This document shows, in pieces, positions 9,197 to 16,985 of a DNA stretch of 64,000 bases; position 1 is the stretch's first letter; every line of letters starts with the position of its first letter. This DNA comes from Streptomyces zingiberis. Lineage in GTDB: Bacteria > Actinomycetota > Actinomycetes > Streptomycetales > Streptomycetaceae. Location: NCBI RefSeq assembly GCF_012034935.1, contig NZ_JAATEN010000011.1, forward strand, positions 140,972 to 204,971, read 5' to 3'. The notes beneath the pieces are model-generated. The model was given only the letters and a program-made list of their open reading frames with translations. It had not been told where the DNA came from and made no database searches. A program made the translations under genes and the position numbers.

Positions 9197-9237
9197 GACG
9201 GCACCACCACCTTTCCTCCGGCCGGCCGGCGCCGCGG

Positions 9238-9603
9238 TCACCCGCGGTACTCCGCCCATGTCTTGGGCGTCTCCGCCACCCGGACCGCCACCAGTTCCGG
9301 GTAGCGCCCGGTCCATCGCTCGTACAGCCAGCGGGCGAGGTTCTCGGCGGTCGGGTTGCGATCCCCGACGACCTTGTTGAGGTGCTGGTGGTCCACCTCC
9401 TCGTCCAGCCAGATCTTGAAGTCCCCGAGGTCCCCGTAGTCACGCACGAAACCGACGTCGTCCAGTGCGTCCGTGAGCGCGGAGAGTTCCAGCGACACCA
9501 CGTAGTTGTGGCCGTGCAACCGTCCGCACGGGTGGTCGGCCGGCAACCCGTCGAGCTGGTGGCTCGCCGAGAAGTGGAACTCCTTACTGATGCGATAGGT
9601 CAT
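9238..9603 (-). CDS. queD: 6-carboxy-5,6,7,8-tetrahydropterin synthase QueD
   Basis: A 121-residue member of the QueD/PTPS family acting on dihydroneopterin triphosphate, second step of preQ0 synthesis. Zinc histidines and the catalytic cysteine are in FHFSASHQL and HPCGRLHGHNY; DHQHLN and PTAENLARW are conserved further on. The ATG at 9603 is preceded by AGGAGG at optimal spacing, so the long upstream in-frame extension is not used. First gene of the minus-strand operon; its promoter must lie in 9604-9964. Confidence 0.95.
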   Translation of the reverse strand: MTYRISKEFHFSASHQLDGLPADHPCGRLHGHNYVVSLELSALTDALDDVGFVRDYGDLGDFKIWLDEEVDHQHLNKVVGDRNPTAENLARWLYERWTGRYPELVAVRVAETPKTWAEYRG

Positions 9604-9964
9604 CGTTCGCCTCCTGCCACCAGCCTGGACGAGGCGACCGGACGGCACATCACGGGCCGGTACCGAGAGACGCCGGCCCGCGGACCGAAGTGGACCGGCG
9701 CGCTCACGATCACCCCCGGCCGCCATGGTGTGGCCGTGGCCGTGGCCGGACGCCGCACCCCGCGGATCGGCCGGCCCCGCGGCGTGTTCGTGCCGTACCG
9801 GCGACGTGACCGACGTCCTGGCCTTCCGCGCGGCGGCCGTCGGCCCTGGTCGCGCGCGTCTCCCCGGCGTGTTTGAACACCGGCAAACCCGGCCGCGTTC
9901 TAGGGGTAACTGAGAGCACGCCCCAGCAGACCCCCCCCGAGACCTCCACGGACAAGGACCGCAC
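9604..9964. promoter_or_regulatory. divergent intergenic region between queD and the CHRD-protein gene
   Basis: No gene is supported here. It must hold the promoter of the queD operon (minus) and of the CHRD/sortase pair (plus). On the plus strand the spacing of TTGAAC (9873-9878) and CGTT (9896-9899) resembles an ECF-type promoter, but the match is weak. I see no clear operator. Confidence 0.4.
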
Positions 9965-10789
9965 GTGATATCCCAGCGAACCCGTCGTCTGGCCGTCCTG
10001 GCCGCTCTGCCCACCGCCGCCCTGTTCACCGTCGGCGTCTCGTCCCCGGCCTTCGCCGAGTCGGACACGCCCGCGTTCCAGCTCGACCTGGAGCAGCTCA
10101 ACGACTCCGGCTCCAAGGGCACGGCTCTGGTGAGCCTGCGCGGCGACCGGATGACGGTGTGGATCAAGTCCGAGGGCATGGTGCCGGGGCAGCCCTCGGC
10201 GCAGCACCTGCACGGCTCGACCGAAGGGCACAACTTCGTCTGCCCGGACGGCAGCGCCGACACCAACAAGGACGGGATCCTCGACAACACCGAGGCCACC
10301 GTCCACTACGGCGACATCAACATCGCGCTCACCGTCTCCGGGGACACCGACGCGGCGACCAGCGGGCTCGCCGTGGACCGGATGCCGGTGGCCGACGCGG
10401 ACGGCAAGATCTCCTACAAGCGGACCATCAAGGTCGGCCAGGACGTGGTCGAGAAGATCAAGGACCTGCACATCGTCCAGCACGGCATCGACCGCAACGG
10501 CAACGGCGAGTACGACTTCGACGGCGCCGGCAAGAGCGAACTGGACCCGAAGCTGCCGCAGGAGGCGACCGCGCCCACCAACTGCGGTGAGGTCAAGGGC
10601 GCGTCGGTCGGGTCCGTCCCGGTCGGTGGGATCGAGACCGGCGGTGGGGCGGAGGGCTCGGGCATGTCCCCGGGGATGACGGCCGGCGCCACCGGTGCCG
10701 CCTCGGCGGCCGTGGCCGGGGCGCTGTTCGCCCTTCGCCGGCGGAAGGCGTCCGGTGCCTCCGCGGCGCGGACCGGGGGTGCCGCGTGA
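9965..10789 (+). CDS. secreted CHRD-like cell-surface protein with C-terminal membrane anchor
   Basis: A 274-residue exported protein. The signal peptide is RRLAVLAALPTAALFTVGV ending at AFA (about residue 31). The middle resembles CHRD-type domains (FQLDLEQLNDSGSKGTALVS, SAQHLHGS). Two acidic loops, DTNKDGILD and DRNGNGEYDFDG, look like EF-hand/dockerin calcium sites. The end is glycine-rich (VGGIETGGG), then a hydrophobic helix and RRRK, a typical Streptomyces surface anchor. The GTG start has AAGGA 6 bases upstream, and the stop overlaps the sortase start (GTGA), so it is probably the sortase partner. Precise function unknown. Confidence 0.8.
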   Translation: MISQRTRRLAVLAALPTAALFTVGVSSPAFAESDTPAFQLDLEQLNDSGSKGTALVSLRGDRMTVWIKSEGMVPGQPSAQHLHGSTEGHNFVCPDGSADTNKDGILDNTEATVHYGDINIALTVSGDTDAATSGLAVDRMPVADADGKISYKRTIKVGQDVVEKIKDLHIVQHGIDRNGNGEYDFDGAGKSELDPKLPQEATAPTNCGEVKGASVGSVPVGGIETGGGAEGSGMSPGMTAGATGAASAAVAGALFALRRRKASGASAARTGGAA

Positions 10790-11451
10790 ACCGGCCCGAA
10801 CGGAGCGCACGGGCCCAGGGGCGGCGCGTCCCCGCCGCCGTGACCGCCGCCACCGCGGCCCTGCTGCTGCTCACCGCCTGCGGGGGCCAGGACGCGCCGG
10901 CCACGCAGACGCCCCCGGGCCAGAGCGTGACCGGTGGGGCGGCGGGCGGCGAGGCACCGGGCACGGGCCAGGGTGCCGGTCAGGCGGTCGCGGCCCTGGA
11001 CCGGTCGGTGCCGCAGCAGGTCAGCATCCCCTCCCTCGGCGTCACCAGCGCCCTGGAAACCCTCGGGCAGGACAAGGACGGAGTGATGACCACCCCCGAG
11101 GACCCGGATCTGGCCGGGTGGTACCAACCCGGGCCCAGCCCCGGTTCCGAGGGACCCGCGGTGATCGCCGGGCACGTGACCTGGAACGGCGCGGACGCGG
11201 TGTTCAAGGGCCTGAAGACGATGAAGGCCGGCGACACCGTCGAGGTGAAGCGCGAGGACGGGAAGACGGCCACCTTCACCGTGGACCGCGTCGAGGAGTA
11301 TCCGAAGAAGGAGTTCCCCACGCTGGAGGTCTACAAGAACGTCGACCACGCGGGGCTGAGACTGGTCACCTGCGGAGGCGAGTTCGACGCGGACCGGCAC
11401 TACTACACCCACAACGTCGTGGTGTACGCGACCATGACGAGCGTCGCGTAG
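10786..11451 (+). CDS. class F sortase
   Basis: A 221-residue transpeptidase. The N-terminal hydrophobic segment (AALLLLTACGG) looks like a lipobox or membrane anchor, followed by a low-complexity G/A/T linker. The sortase barrel contains the catalytic histidine in IAGHVTW, cysteine in RLVTCGG and arginine in DADRHYYTHN, all in the order expected for class F (actinobacterial) sortases. Translationally coupled to the preceding surface protein, its likely substrate or partner. Confidence 0.9.
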   Translation: MNRPERSARAQGRRVPAAVTAATAALLLLTACGGQDAPATQTPPGQSVTGGAAGGEAPGTGQGAGQAVAALDRSVPQQVSIPSLGVTSALETLGQDKDGVMTTPEDPDLAGWYQPGPSPGSEGPAVIAGHVTWNGADAVFKGLKTMKAGDTVEVKREDGKTATFTVDRVEEYPKKEFPTLEVYKNVDHAGLRLVTCGGEFDADRHYYTHNVVVYATMTSVA

Positions 11452-11538
11452 GCGGCCGGGCGGCCCGAGCGGTTCGGAGCCGTGAACCGCACGGCGCGGC
11501 CGCCCACCCCGGCCGCGCCGGCCGCGCCACGATGCCCC

Positions 11539-11595
11539 GGCGCCCCCGGCGCCCCCGGCGCCCCGGCGCCCCCGGCGCCCCCGGCGCCCCCGGCG
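11539..11595. repeat. GGCGCCCCC-type short tandem repeat
   Basis: About six near-perfect copies of the 9-base unit GGCGCCCCC (one copy one base short) in the 382-base gap between the sortase and XRE genes. In either direction it would read as G-A-P or A-P-P tripeptides, but no start, ribosome site or homologous protein supports coding. The rest of the gap (11452-11833) shows nothing else beyond the XRE ribosome site. Confidence 0.75.
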
Positions 11596-11833
11596 GCACC
11601 GCCGGCGCGCTCCGGCCCTCCCCCTCGGCCCGCGAGCGGTGCGGCCCCGGTGGGCGCGCTCCCGCCGCCCCGCTGCTCCCCGGGTCCGGCCGGATGGTTC
11701 GCCACCGGTACAGGGCGTGCTGGGTGGGTGGCCGCCGTGGGCTGGGCCGGTACGGGGGCGTGACGGCGGCCGTTCTGTGCCGTTGGCCAGGGAGAGGATC
11801 CCGGGTCGCCGTGCGGAGGGGGAGGCGGTGGCC

Positions 11834-12697
11834 ATGACGGCGGACAGCGGTGACGGTGCCCGGAGCGGCTCGGCCGGCAAGGGCGGGGCGGAACTGTCGG
11901 ACAGCCTGAAGACCTTCGGCGCGGTGCTGAAGGCGCTGCGCGAGGAGGCGGGGCTGACGCAGGAAGAACTCGCCCCGCGGGTGCGGTACTCGGCGCCGTA
12001 CATCGCCAAGATCGAGCAGGGCAAGCGGTATCCGCCGAGGGACCTGTCCGGCCGCGCGGAAGAACCTCTGGGGTGTGTCGCCTCCCGCGTCCTGGCGGCG
12101 GCGCACCGCAGCCTGACCCGCCGGGCCGGGCTGGCCTCCTGGTTCCAGCAGTGGGCGGGCATCGAGGAGGAGGCCGTGTCGCTGTACGCGTACGAGTGCC
12201 GAGTCATCCCGGGGCTCTTGCAGCCCGAGCCCTATATCCGGGAGGTCTTCGGCAGCCGCCTCCCACCACTGACCGACAAGCAGCTCGACGATCAGGTCAT
12301 GGCCCGGCTGGAGCGGCAACGCCTGCTCACCGAAAGGGCCAACACCGCGTTCGGTTTCATCATTGAGCAAGCGCTGATCGAACGTCGAACAGGTGGAGAC
12401 GACGTCACCCGCGCCCTCATCGATCAGCTGCTGGACCGGGCGCGGCACCGGAACGTGGAATTGCAGATCATGCCTTTGCGGAAGTCGTCGCACGCCGGAC
12501 TCGACGGCTCGCTGTATCTGGCTGAAACTTCTCAGAATCAGTGGGTCGGCTACTACGAAGGGCATGACAGCAGCGGCCTCCTCACGCATCCCCAGCAGGT
12601 CAGCGGCATGCTTCAGCGTTATGGAAGGATGCGCTCGCAAGCTCTCACCTCGGAAGCATCCGTCGGCCTGCTGGAACAGATGCGAGGAGCCCCATGA
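11834..12697 (+). CDS. XRE-family DNA-binding protein with DUF5753 domain
   Basis: A 287-residue member of the large actinomycete XRE-DUF5753 (Scr1/BldB-associated) family. The helix-turn-helix is at FGAVLKALREEAGLTQEELA to YIAKIEQGKR (about residues 30-65). The DUF5753 part is recognised by SWFQQWAGIEEEA, YECRVIPGLLQPEPYIR and NVELQIMPL. The ATG at 11834 follows GGAGG at good spacing. The stop overlaps the start of a DUF397 gene, the standard pairing. These pairs are proposed to be toxin-antitoxin-like or developmental regulators. Confidence 0.93.
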   Translation: MTADSGDGARSGSAGKGGAELSDSLKTFGAVLKALREEAGLTQEELAPRVRYSAPYIAKIEQGKRYPPRDLSGRAEEPLGCVASRVLAAAHRSLTRRAGLASWFQQWAGIEEEAVSLYAYECRVIPGLLQPEPYIREVFGSRLPPLTDKQLDDQVMARLERQRLLTERANTAFGFIIEQALIERRTGGDDVTRALIDQLLDRARHRNVELQIMPLRKSSHAGLDGSLYLAETSQNQWVGYYEGHDSSGLLTHPQQVSGMLQRYGRMRSQALTSEASVGLLEQMRGAP

Positions 12698-12876
12698 GCA
12701 CCACCGAACTGGTCTGGTTGAAGAGCAGCTACAGCGGTACGGGCGGCGACAACTGCGTCGAGGCGGCCATGTGCCCGGAGGCCGTCCTCGTCCGCGATTC
12801 CAAGGATCTCCGGCGTCAGCCGCTGTCCATATCCCCGGCCGCCTGGGTGGACTTCATCGGTCACGCCACCCGCTGA
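12694..12876 (+). CDS. DUF397 family small protein
   Basis: Sixty residues with the DUF397 hallmarks WLKSSYSG, GDNCVEAA, VLVRDSKD and the C-terminal WVDFIGHA. Encoded immediately after, and overlapping by 4 bases, the XRE-DUF5753 gene. In the Scr1/Scr2-like model the small protein counteracts or is bound by the XRE partner. Confidence 0.93.
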   Translation: MSTTELVWLKSSYSGTGGDNCVEAAMCPEAVLVRDSKDLRRQPLSISPAAWVDFIGHATR

Positions 12877-12894
12877 GACCTCGGCGCGCAGGGT

Positions 12895-12926
12895 CCGTGC
12901 GGCGGGGCCCGGGTGCCGCCGCACGG
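12895..12926 (+). terminator. terminator after the XRE-DUF397 pair
   Basis: Perfect 11-base inverted repeat (12895-12905 with 12916-12926), 10-base loop, beginning 18 bases after the DUF397 stop codon. Confidence 0.75.
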
Positions 12927-12955
12927 AAGAACAGGTTCTGCGAAGAGGGAGCCCG

Positions 12956-13614
12956 TTGCCCGCACACCACGACATCGCCGCCGAGGCGGAACTGTGGGAC
13001 GCCTACGCCGCTTCCGCCTTCACGGAGGACGCGGAGCCGGCTTTCCGCCGGACCCAGTACGCCGGTCACGGCCCCGGCCCGGAGCTGCTGGGGGACCCGC
13101 GTTCCGTGCTGGAGATCGGGTGCGGCACCGGCCGCGCCCTCGCCCACCTCGCGGGGCAGGGCATCGCCGCCCGGGGTGTCGATCTGTCTCCGGGCATGGT
13201 CGGGAAGGTCACCCGGAAGTGGGCCGGTACCGGGGCCGAGTTCGTGTGCGCCGAGGTGCTGGAGTACCTGAGCGGGCACGAGGCGAGGTACGACGCGGTC
13301 TACTCGATCTTCGGAGCGGCCTGGTTCACCGACCCGGGCCGCCTCTTCCCCCTGGTCCGCCGGCGGCTCGCGCCCGGTGGCGTCTTCGCGTTCTCGCAGC
13401 CGCCGGCCATCCCCGGGGCGTACGGGCCGCAGGGCATGTACAAGGGGGGGGATTCGCCGGGAAGGCGATGTTCACCTACCGCTACAGCTACCGTCCGGCC
13501 GTCTGGGAGCGCCTGCTCACCCGGGCCGGGTTCGCCACGGCCGAGGCGCGTGTCCTGGACGCGCCTCGGTCCGGGTACATCGGGACGCTGCTCGTGCGCG
13601 CGGTCGCTCCGTGA
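12956..13614 (+). pseudogene. class I SAM methyltransferase with a frameshift in a G8 run
   Basis: The N-terminal two thirds (TTG start at 12956, GAGGGA ribosome site) contain VLEIGCGTGRALAHLA (SAM motif I), ARGVDLSPGM and YDAVYSIFGAAWF. After MYKGG the frame is lost at a run of eight G (13444-13451). The continuation in the next frame, FAGKAMFTYRYSYRPAVWERLL to LLVRAVAP, is clearly the genuine C-terminus and ends at 13614. One extra G would restore a protein of about 219 residues. A homopolymer base-call error, slippage or a real mutation could each explain it. Substrate unknown. Confidence 0.8.
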
Positions 13615-13695
13615 CCGGCCCCGGTCACCCGGTCCCGTTCGGGTCCCCGCCGGCCGGGTGAGTCCCCTCGCCGGTGACGGCGTCTGCGCGAGGTA

Positions 13696-13723
13696 TTGAC
13701 GTCGTTCAACGGTTCCCTATCAT
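13696..13723 (+). promoter_or_regulatory. sigma-70-type promoter
   Basis: TTGACG (13696-13701), 16-base spacer, TATCAT (13718-13723, five of six matches to TATAAT). Points towards the short ORF at 13856 and the GH62 gene at 14347. Confidence 0.55.
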
Positions 13724-13855
13724 TCAGGTTGCTCGATACTTCGACCCTTGTTCGGAATTTCGGACGGTACGGGGTCGAGGTCGCTCCACCGCACAGCAGG
13801 GCATCTCCGGGTCGTCGCACCCCCCTCGAACGCCGAGCCGCAAGGGACCTGCCGC

Positions 13856-13954
13856 ATGTGTATGTCATGGTCGCATCAGCGTTGTCCCGTCAGCGCGTGC
13901 CGGCGGCCGCCACCGGCCCGGCCGGCGGCGGGGTCCCCCCGGTCCCCCCGCTGA
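13856..13954 (+). CDS. possible short leader peptide (32 residues, three Cys)
   Basis: An ATG with AAGGGA 8 bases upstream opens a 32-codon frame whose start reads MCMSWSHQRCPVSACRR, then turns proline/arginine-rich. It lies about 130 bases downstream of the 13696 promoter. The cysteines early in the peptide recall actinomycete attenuator peptides, but there is no family match I can name and it may be chance. Confidence 0.2.
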   Translation: MCMSWSHQRCPVSACRRPPPARPAAGSPRSPR

Positions 13955-14346
13955 CGGGAGCCGTCCGTGCCGCGCCCGCACCCACCCAGGGACCGGCTCC
14001 GGGGCACGGCCGATCCCGCCGGGGCCGTACGGCGTGACCACCGGGTCGTGCATGAGCCCGGTGGCCCGACGGGCCCTCACGGGCGCCGGTGATGTCCTCC
14101 GCGCCGGCGGGACCCGTCACTCCCGGCCCCATCCCGCGTCACCTCGCCGGGCGCTCCCACCCCGGGTTACCCGGTAACCCGAAGGCGCCGGGCACCCCCG
14201 CCCTTCCGGGAACCGCGAAGGGCCGGGAAGCCCCACCAGCGCTGTGCCGTGGCGCCCTCGGCCACCGCACGCCGCTCTCCACCGACAGTCCGGACGCCTC
14301 CGACGGGGCCGGCCGGAACCGATTGCCCAAGGATGAGGAACCCCCC

Positions 14347-15378
14347 ATGCACAGAGGAAGTTTCGCCCGCAGGCACCCGTCCGCGGCGCTGGCCGCCGCG
14401 GTCGCGTCCCTGTTCGTGTTAGCGGCGACTTTGGTCGCCCCGCAGGCCCAGGCGGCCCCCGGTGGCGCCGCCGCGTGTTCCCTCCCGTCGTCCTACCGGT
14501 GGTCGTCGACGGGCGCGCTGGCGCAGCCGGCGCACGGATGGGCCTCGCTGAAGGACTTCACCGCCGTGAAGCACAACGGCAAGTACCTGGTCTACGGGTC
14601 GAACTACTCGGGTTCGGCGTACGGCTCGATGATGTTCACCCCGTTCACGAACTGGTCCGACATGTCTTGGACCGGCCAGAACGGGATGAACCAGGGTACC
14701 GTGGCGCCCACCCTGTTCTACTTCGCGCCCAAGAACATCTGGGTGCTGGCGTACCAGTGGGGCCAGTGGCCCTTCATCTACCGCACGTCGAGCGACCCCA
14801 CCAACCCCAACGGCTGGTCCGCTCCGCAGCCGCTGTTCACCGGGAGCATCTCCGGCTCCGGCACCGGCCCGATCGACCAGACCCTGATCGCCGACGGCCA
14901 GAACATGTACCTGTTCTTCGCCGGTGACAACGGCAAGATCTACCGGGCGAGCATGCCGATCGGGAACTTCCCCGGCAACTTCGGCTCCTCGTACCAGACG
15001 ATCATGAGCGACACGACGGCCAACCTGTTCGAGGGCGTCCAGGTCTACAAGCTCCAGGACCAGAACCAGTACCTCATGATCGTCGAGGCGATGGGCGCGA
15101 ACGGGCGGTACTACCGCTCCTTCACCTCCAACAGCCTCAGCGGTTCGTGGACCCCGCAGGCCGCCAGCGAGAGCAACCCCTTCGCCGGCAAGGCCAACAG
15201 CGGCGCCACCTGGACCAACGACATCAGCCACGGTGACCTGGTCCGCAACAACCCCGACCAGACCATGACCGTCGACCCCTGCAACCTGCAGTTCCTCTAC
15301 CAGGGCATGGCCCCGGGCTCGAGCGGCGAGTACAACCGGCTGCCGTGGCGGCCGGGCCTGCTCACCCTCCAGCGCTGA
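14347..15378 (+). CDS. secreted GH62 alpha-L-arabinofuranosidase
   Basis: A 343-residue secreted enzyme that removes arabinofuranosyl branches from arabinoxylan. The signal peptide (RRHPSAALAAAVASLFV.. to AQA, about residue 38) carries a TTA codon at 14419-14421, so expression may depend on bldA. The GH62 domain fills the rest: LKDFTAVKHNGKYLVYGS (catalytic base Asp), GPIDQTLIADG (Asp modulating pKa), LFEGVQVYKL (acid Glu), and the ending DPCNLQFLYQGM. No carbohydrate-binding module is present. The ATG follows AAGGATGAGGA. It lies beside the SorC-regulated sugar region and may feed it with pentose. Confidence 0.95.
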   Translation: MHRGSFARRHPSAALAAAVASLFVLAATLVAPQAQAAPGGAAACSLPSSYRWSSTGALAQPAHGWASLKDFTAVKHNGKYLVYGSNYSGSAYGSMMFTPFTNWSDMSWTGQNGMNQGTVAPTLFYFAPKNIWVLAYQWGQWPFIYRTSSDPTNPNGWSAPQPLFTGSISGSGTGPIDQTLIADGQNMYLFFAGDNGKIYRASMPIGNFPGNFGSSYQTIMSDTTANLFEGVQVYKLQDQNQYLMIVEAMGANGRYYRSFTSNSLSGSWTPQAASESNPFAGKANSGATWTNDISHGDLVRNNPDQTMTVDPCNLQFLYQGMAPGSSGEYNRLPWRPGLLTLQR

Positions 15379-15587
15379 CCTTCCCGGTTCAGGCGGCGCG
15401 GACGGCTTCCGCCGTTCGCCGGGCCGGCTGAATCGATCGCCGCGAGAGCGGTCCGGCACCGCACGGCCGGCCGCCTCGCCCCGGAGGTGCTCGTTGCCTC
15501 CGGGGCGCGGGTGGCGGGCCGTGCGGTACCGCTGGTTCACCGGGGGCCGCCGGTCCGGACGAACCGTCCGGACCGGCTCCGGACCGT
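15379..15587. other. non-coding stretch upstream of the SorC promoter
   Basis: No gene visible between the GH62 stop and the sorC promoter. A C/G-rich imperfect hairpin around 15390-15425 may terminate GH62 transcription. Confidence 0.4.
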
Positions 15588-15647
15588 TTGTTCATCTGTT
15601 CGCACCCCCGTATCCAAGAATCGACCGCGGTATGCGAATATCTATGC
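15588..15647 (+). promoter_or_regulatory. promoter and proposed SorC-family operator of the regulator gene
   Basis: TTGTTC (15588-15593), 17-base spacer, TATCCA (15611-15616). GAATATCTATGC (15636-15647) lies about 15-25 bases after the expected transcription start. The same type of site recurs at the same relative place before the transketolase genes (21336-21347) and the SDR/transport operon (26576-26587), so autoregulation is likely (inference). Confidence 0.5.
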
Positions 15648-15729
15648 AGTCGCTGTCGGGGGTGCCGCTCAGGCACGGGCCGGCGGGCGCGGATGAGCCG
15701 GGTCGGCGGAAGAACGGAAGAGGTGTGCC

Positions 15730-16683
15730 GTGGCGGTCGTGGGCGAGGAACTGCGGATGATGACGCACGTCGCCCGCCTGTACCACTTGCAGGGCGTGCG
15801 GCAGCCGGAGATCGCCGCGCGGCTGGACCTGTCGCAGGCGAAGGTGTCCCGGTTGCTGAAGAAGGCGCAGGAGCGGGGCATCGTGCGGATCACCGTGACA
15901 CCGCCGTCCGGTACGCACCCGGACCTGGAGGACGGCCTCCAGGAGCGCTACGGGCTGAAGCTCGCCCTGGTCGTGGAGACCGCTCCGGACAACGAGCGCA
16001 CGATGCTCGGCGATCTGGGCGCGGCGGCCGCGTACTACCTCCAGACGACCCTTCGCTCGGGCGACACCGTGGGTATTTCCTCGTGGAGCGCCACGCTGCT
16101 CGCCACCGTGCAGGCGATGCAGCCGGTCCCCGGCCTGAAGGACGTGTCCATCGTGCAGGCGGTGGGCGGCATCGGCGATCCGGCCGCGGCGGGCCACGCC
16201 TCCCAGATGACCGGACAGCTCGCGCGGCTGGTGAACGGCGAGGCCGTCTATCTGCAAGCGCCCGGCGTGGCCGGGTCGGCGGAGAGTGCCGAGGCGCTGC
16301 GCGGGGACCCCTTCGTGTCCGCCGCCCTCGGGGAGCTCGGCGACCTGGACGTGGTGCTGGTGGGCATCGGCGAGATAACCCCGTCGAGCACGCTCGCTCG
16401 CAGCGGCAACGCCTTCTCCGACGTGGAGCGGGCCGAGTTGGCGAAGCTCGGTGCGGTGGGCGACGTGTGCCTGCGCTTCTACGACGAGCGGGGCCGCCCG
16501 GTCCGGTTCGAGCTGGACTCCCGTGTCGTCGGCATCACCCGGGAGCAGCTCGCCGCCGGCCGCCGGAAGATCGGCGTGGCGGGGGGCCGCCGCAAGCACC
16601 GGGCCATCCGGGCGGCGGTGACGGGCGGCCTGGTGGACGTGCTGGTGACGGACCAGGAGACGGCGGCGGCCTTGATGGCCTGA
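15730..16683 (+). CDS. SorC/DeoR-type sugar-binding transcriptional regulator
   Basis: A 317-residue SorC-family regulator. The N-terminal helix-turn-helix is VRQPEIAARLDLSQAKVSRLLKKA (about residues 22-45). The effector domain has GDTVGISSWSATL, SIVQAVGGIG, LVGIGEITPSSTL and the C-terminal RKHRAIRAAVTGGLVDVLVTD, typical of sugar-phosphate binding SorC proteins. GTG start after GAAGAGG. Convergent with the long sugar operon (26445 to 16986) that it probably controls, since both share the proposed operator. The effector may be a phosphorylated ketose made by the FGGY kinase. Confidence 0.93.
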   Translation: MAVVGEELRMMTHVARLYHLQGVRQPEIAARLDLSQAKVSRLLKKAQERGIVRITVTPPSGTHPDLEDGLQERYGLKLALVVETAPDNERTMLGDLGAAAAYYLQTTLRSGDTVGISSWSATLLATVQAMQPVPGLKDVSIVQAVGGIGDPAAAGHASQMTGQLARLVNGEAVYLQAPGVAGSAESAEALRGDPFVSAALGELGDLDVVLVGIGEITPSSTLARSGNAFSDVERAELAKLGAVGDVCLRFYDERGRPVRFELDSRVVGITREQLAAGRRKIGVAGGRRKHRAIRAAVTGGLVDVLVTDQETAAALMA

Positions 16684-16865
16684 CCACCGGGGTGCGACGC
16701 GGCCCGGCGGCCGGGCTCCGGTTCGGAACGCCGGCGCCACGGCCGTGACGGTGGCGGGGAACGAGAACTGGGCCGGGGCCGCCACGGATACCGGCGGCTC
16801 GTGAGGACGCGCGGCCCGAACGCGACGGCGCGTGGCCGGGAGAGCCGCCGGGGGTCTGCGGGGAA

Positions 16866-16893
16866 GGGACGGACCGCCACGGCGGTCCGTCCC
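16866..16893. terminator. bidirectional terminator between sorC-type gene and SDR gene
   Basis: Perfect 13-base arms (16866-16878 and 16881-16893) with a minimal loop, midway between two convergent genes. Nothing else is seen in the 302-base gap 16684-16985. Confidence 0.8.
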
Positions 16894-16985
16894 GACGGTG
16901 GCTCGTGGTATCCGGCCTGAGTGCGGCGGCCGGGCCGCCGGCCGCACCGGCGGGCCCGGGACGCGCGAGGGGGCGCGGCGACCGC

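Larger units (their letters stand above)
13615..14346. other. 732-base intergenic region upstream of the GH62 gene
   Basis: No convincing full-size gene. A patch of lower GC at about 13690-13760 holds a good promoter (listed separately), followed by a very short possible leader ORF. The rest is GC-rich without visible structure. Confidence 0.6.

Noticed and set aside
543..9603. DNA 7-deazaguanine modification (dpd) system
   Set aside because: No DpdA-type transglycosylase or dpd helicase/ATPase genes are present; glycosyltransferases and methyltransferases fit a small molecule better.
11403..11705. Collagen-like GAPGAPG frame on the minus strand
   Set aside because: It results from the GGCGCCCCC repeat, overlaps the sortase 3' end and has no ribosome site.
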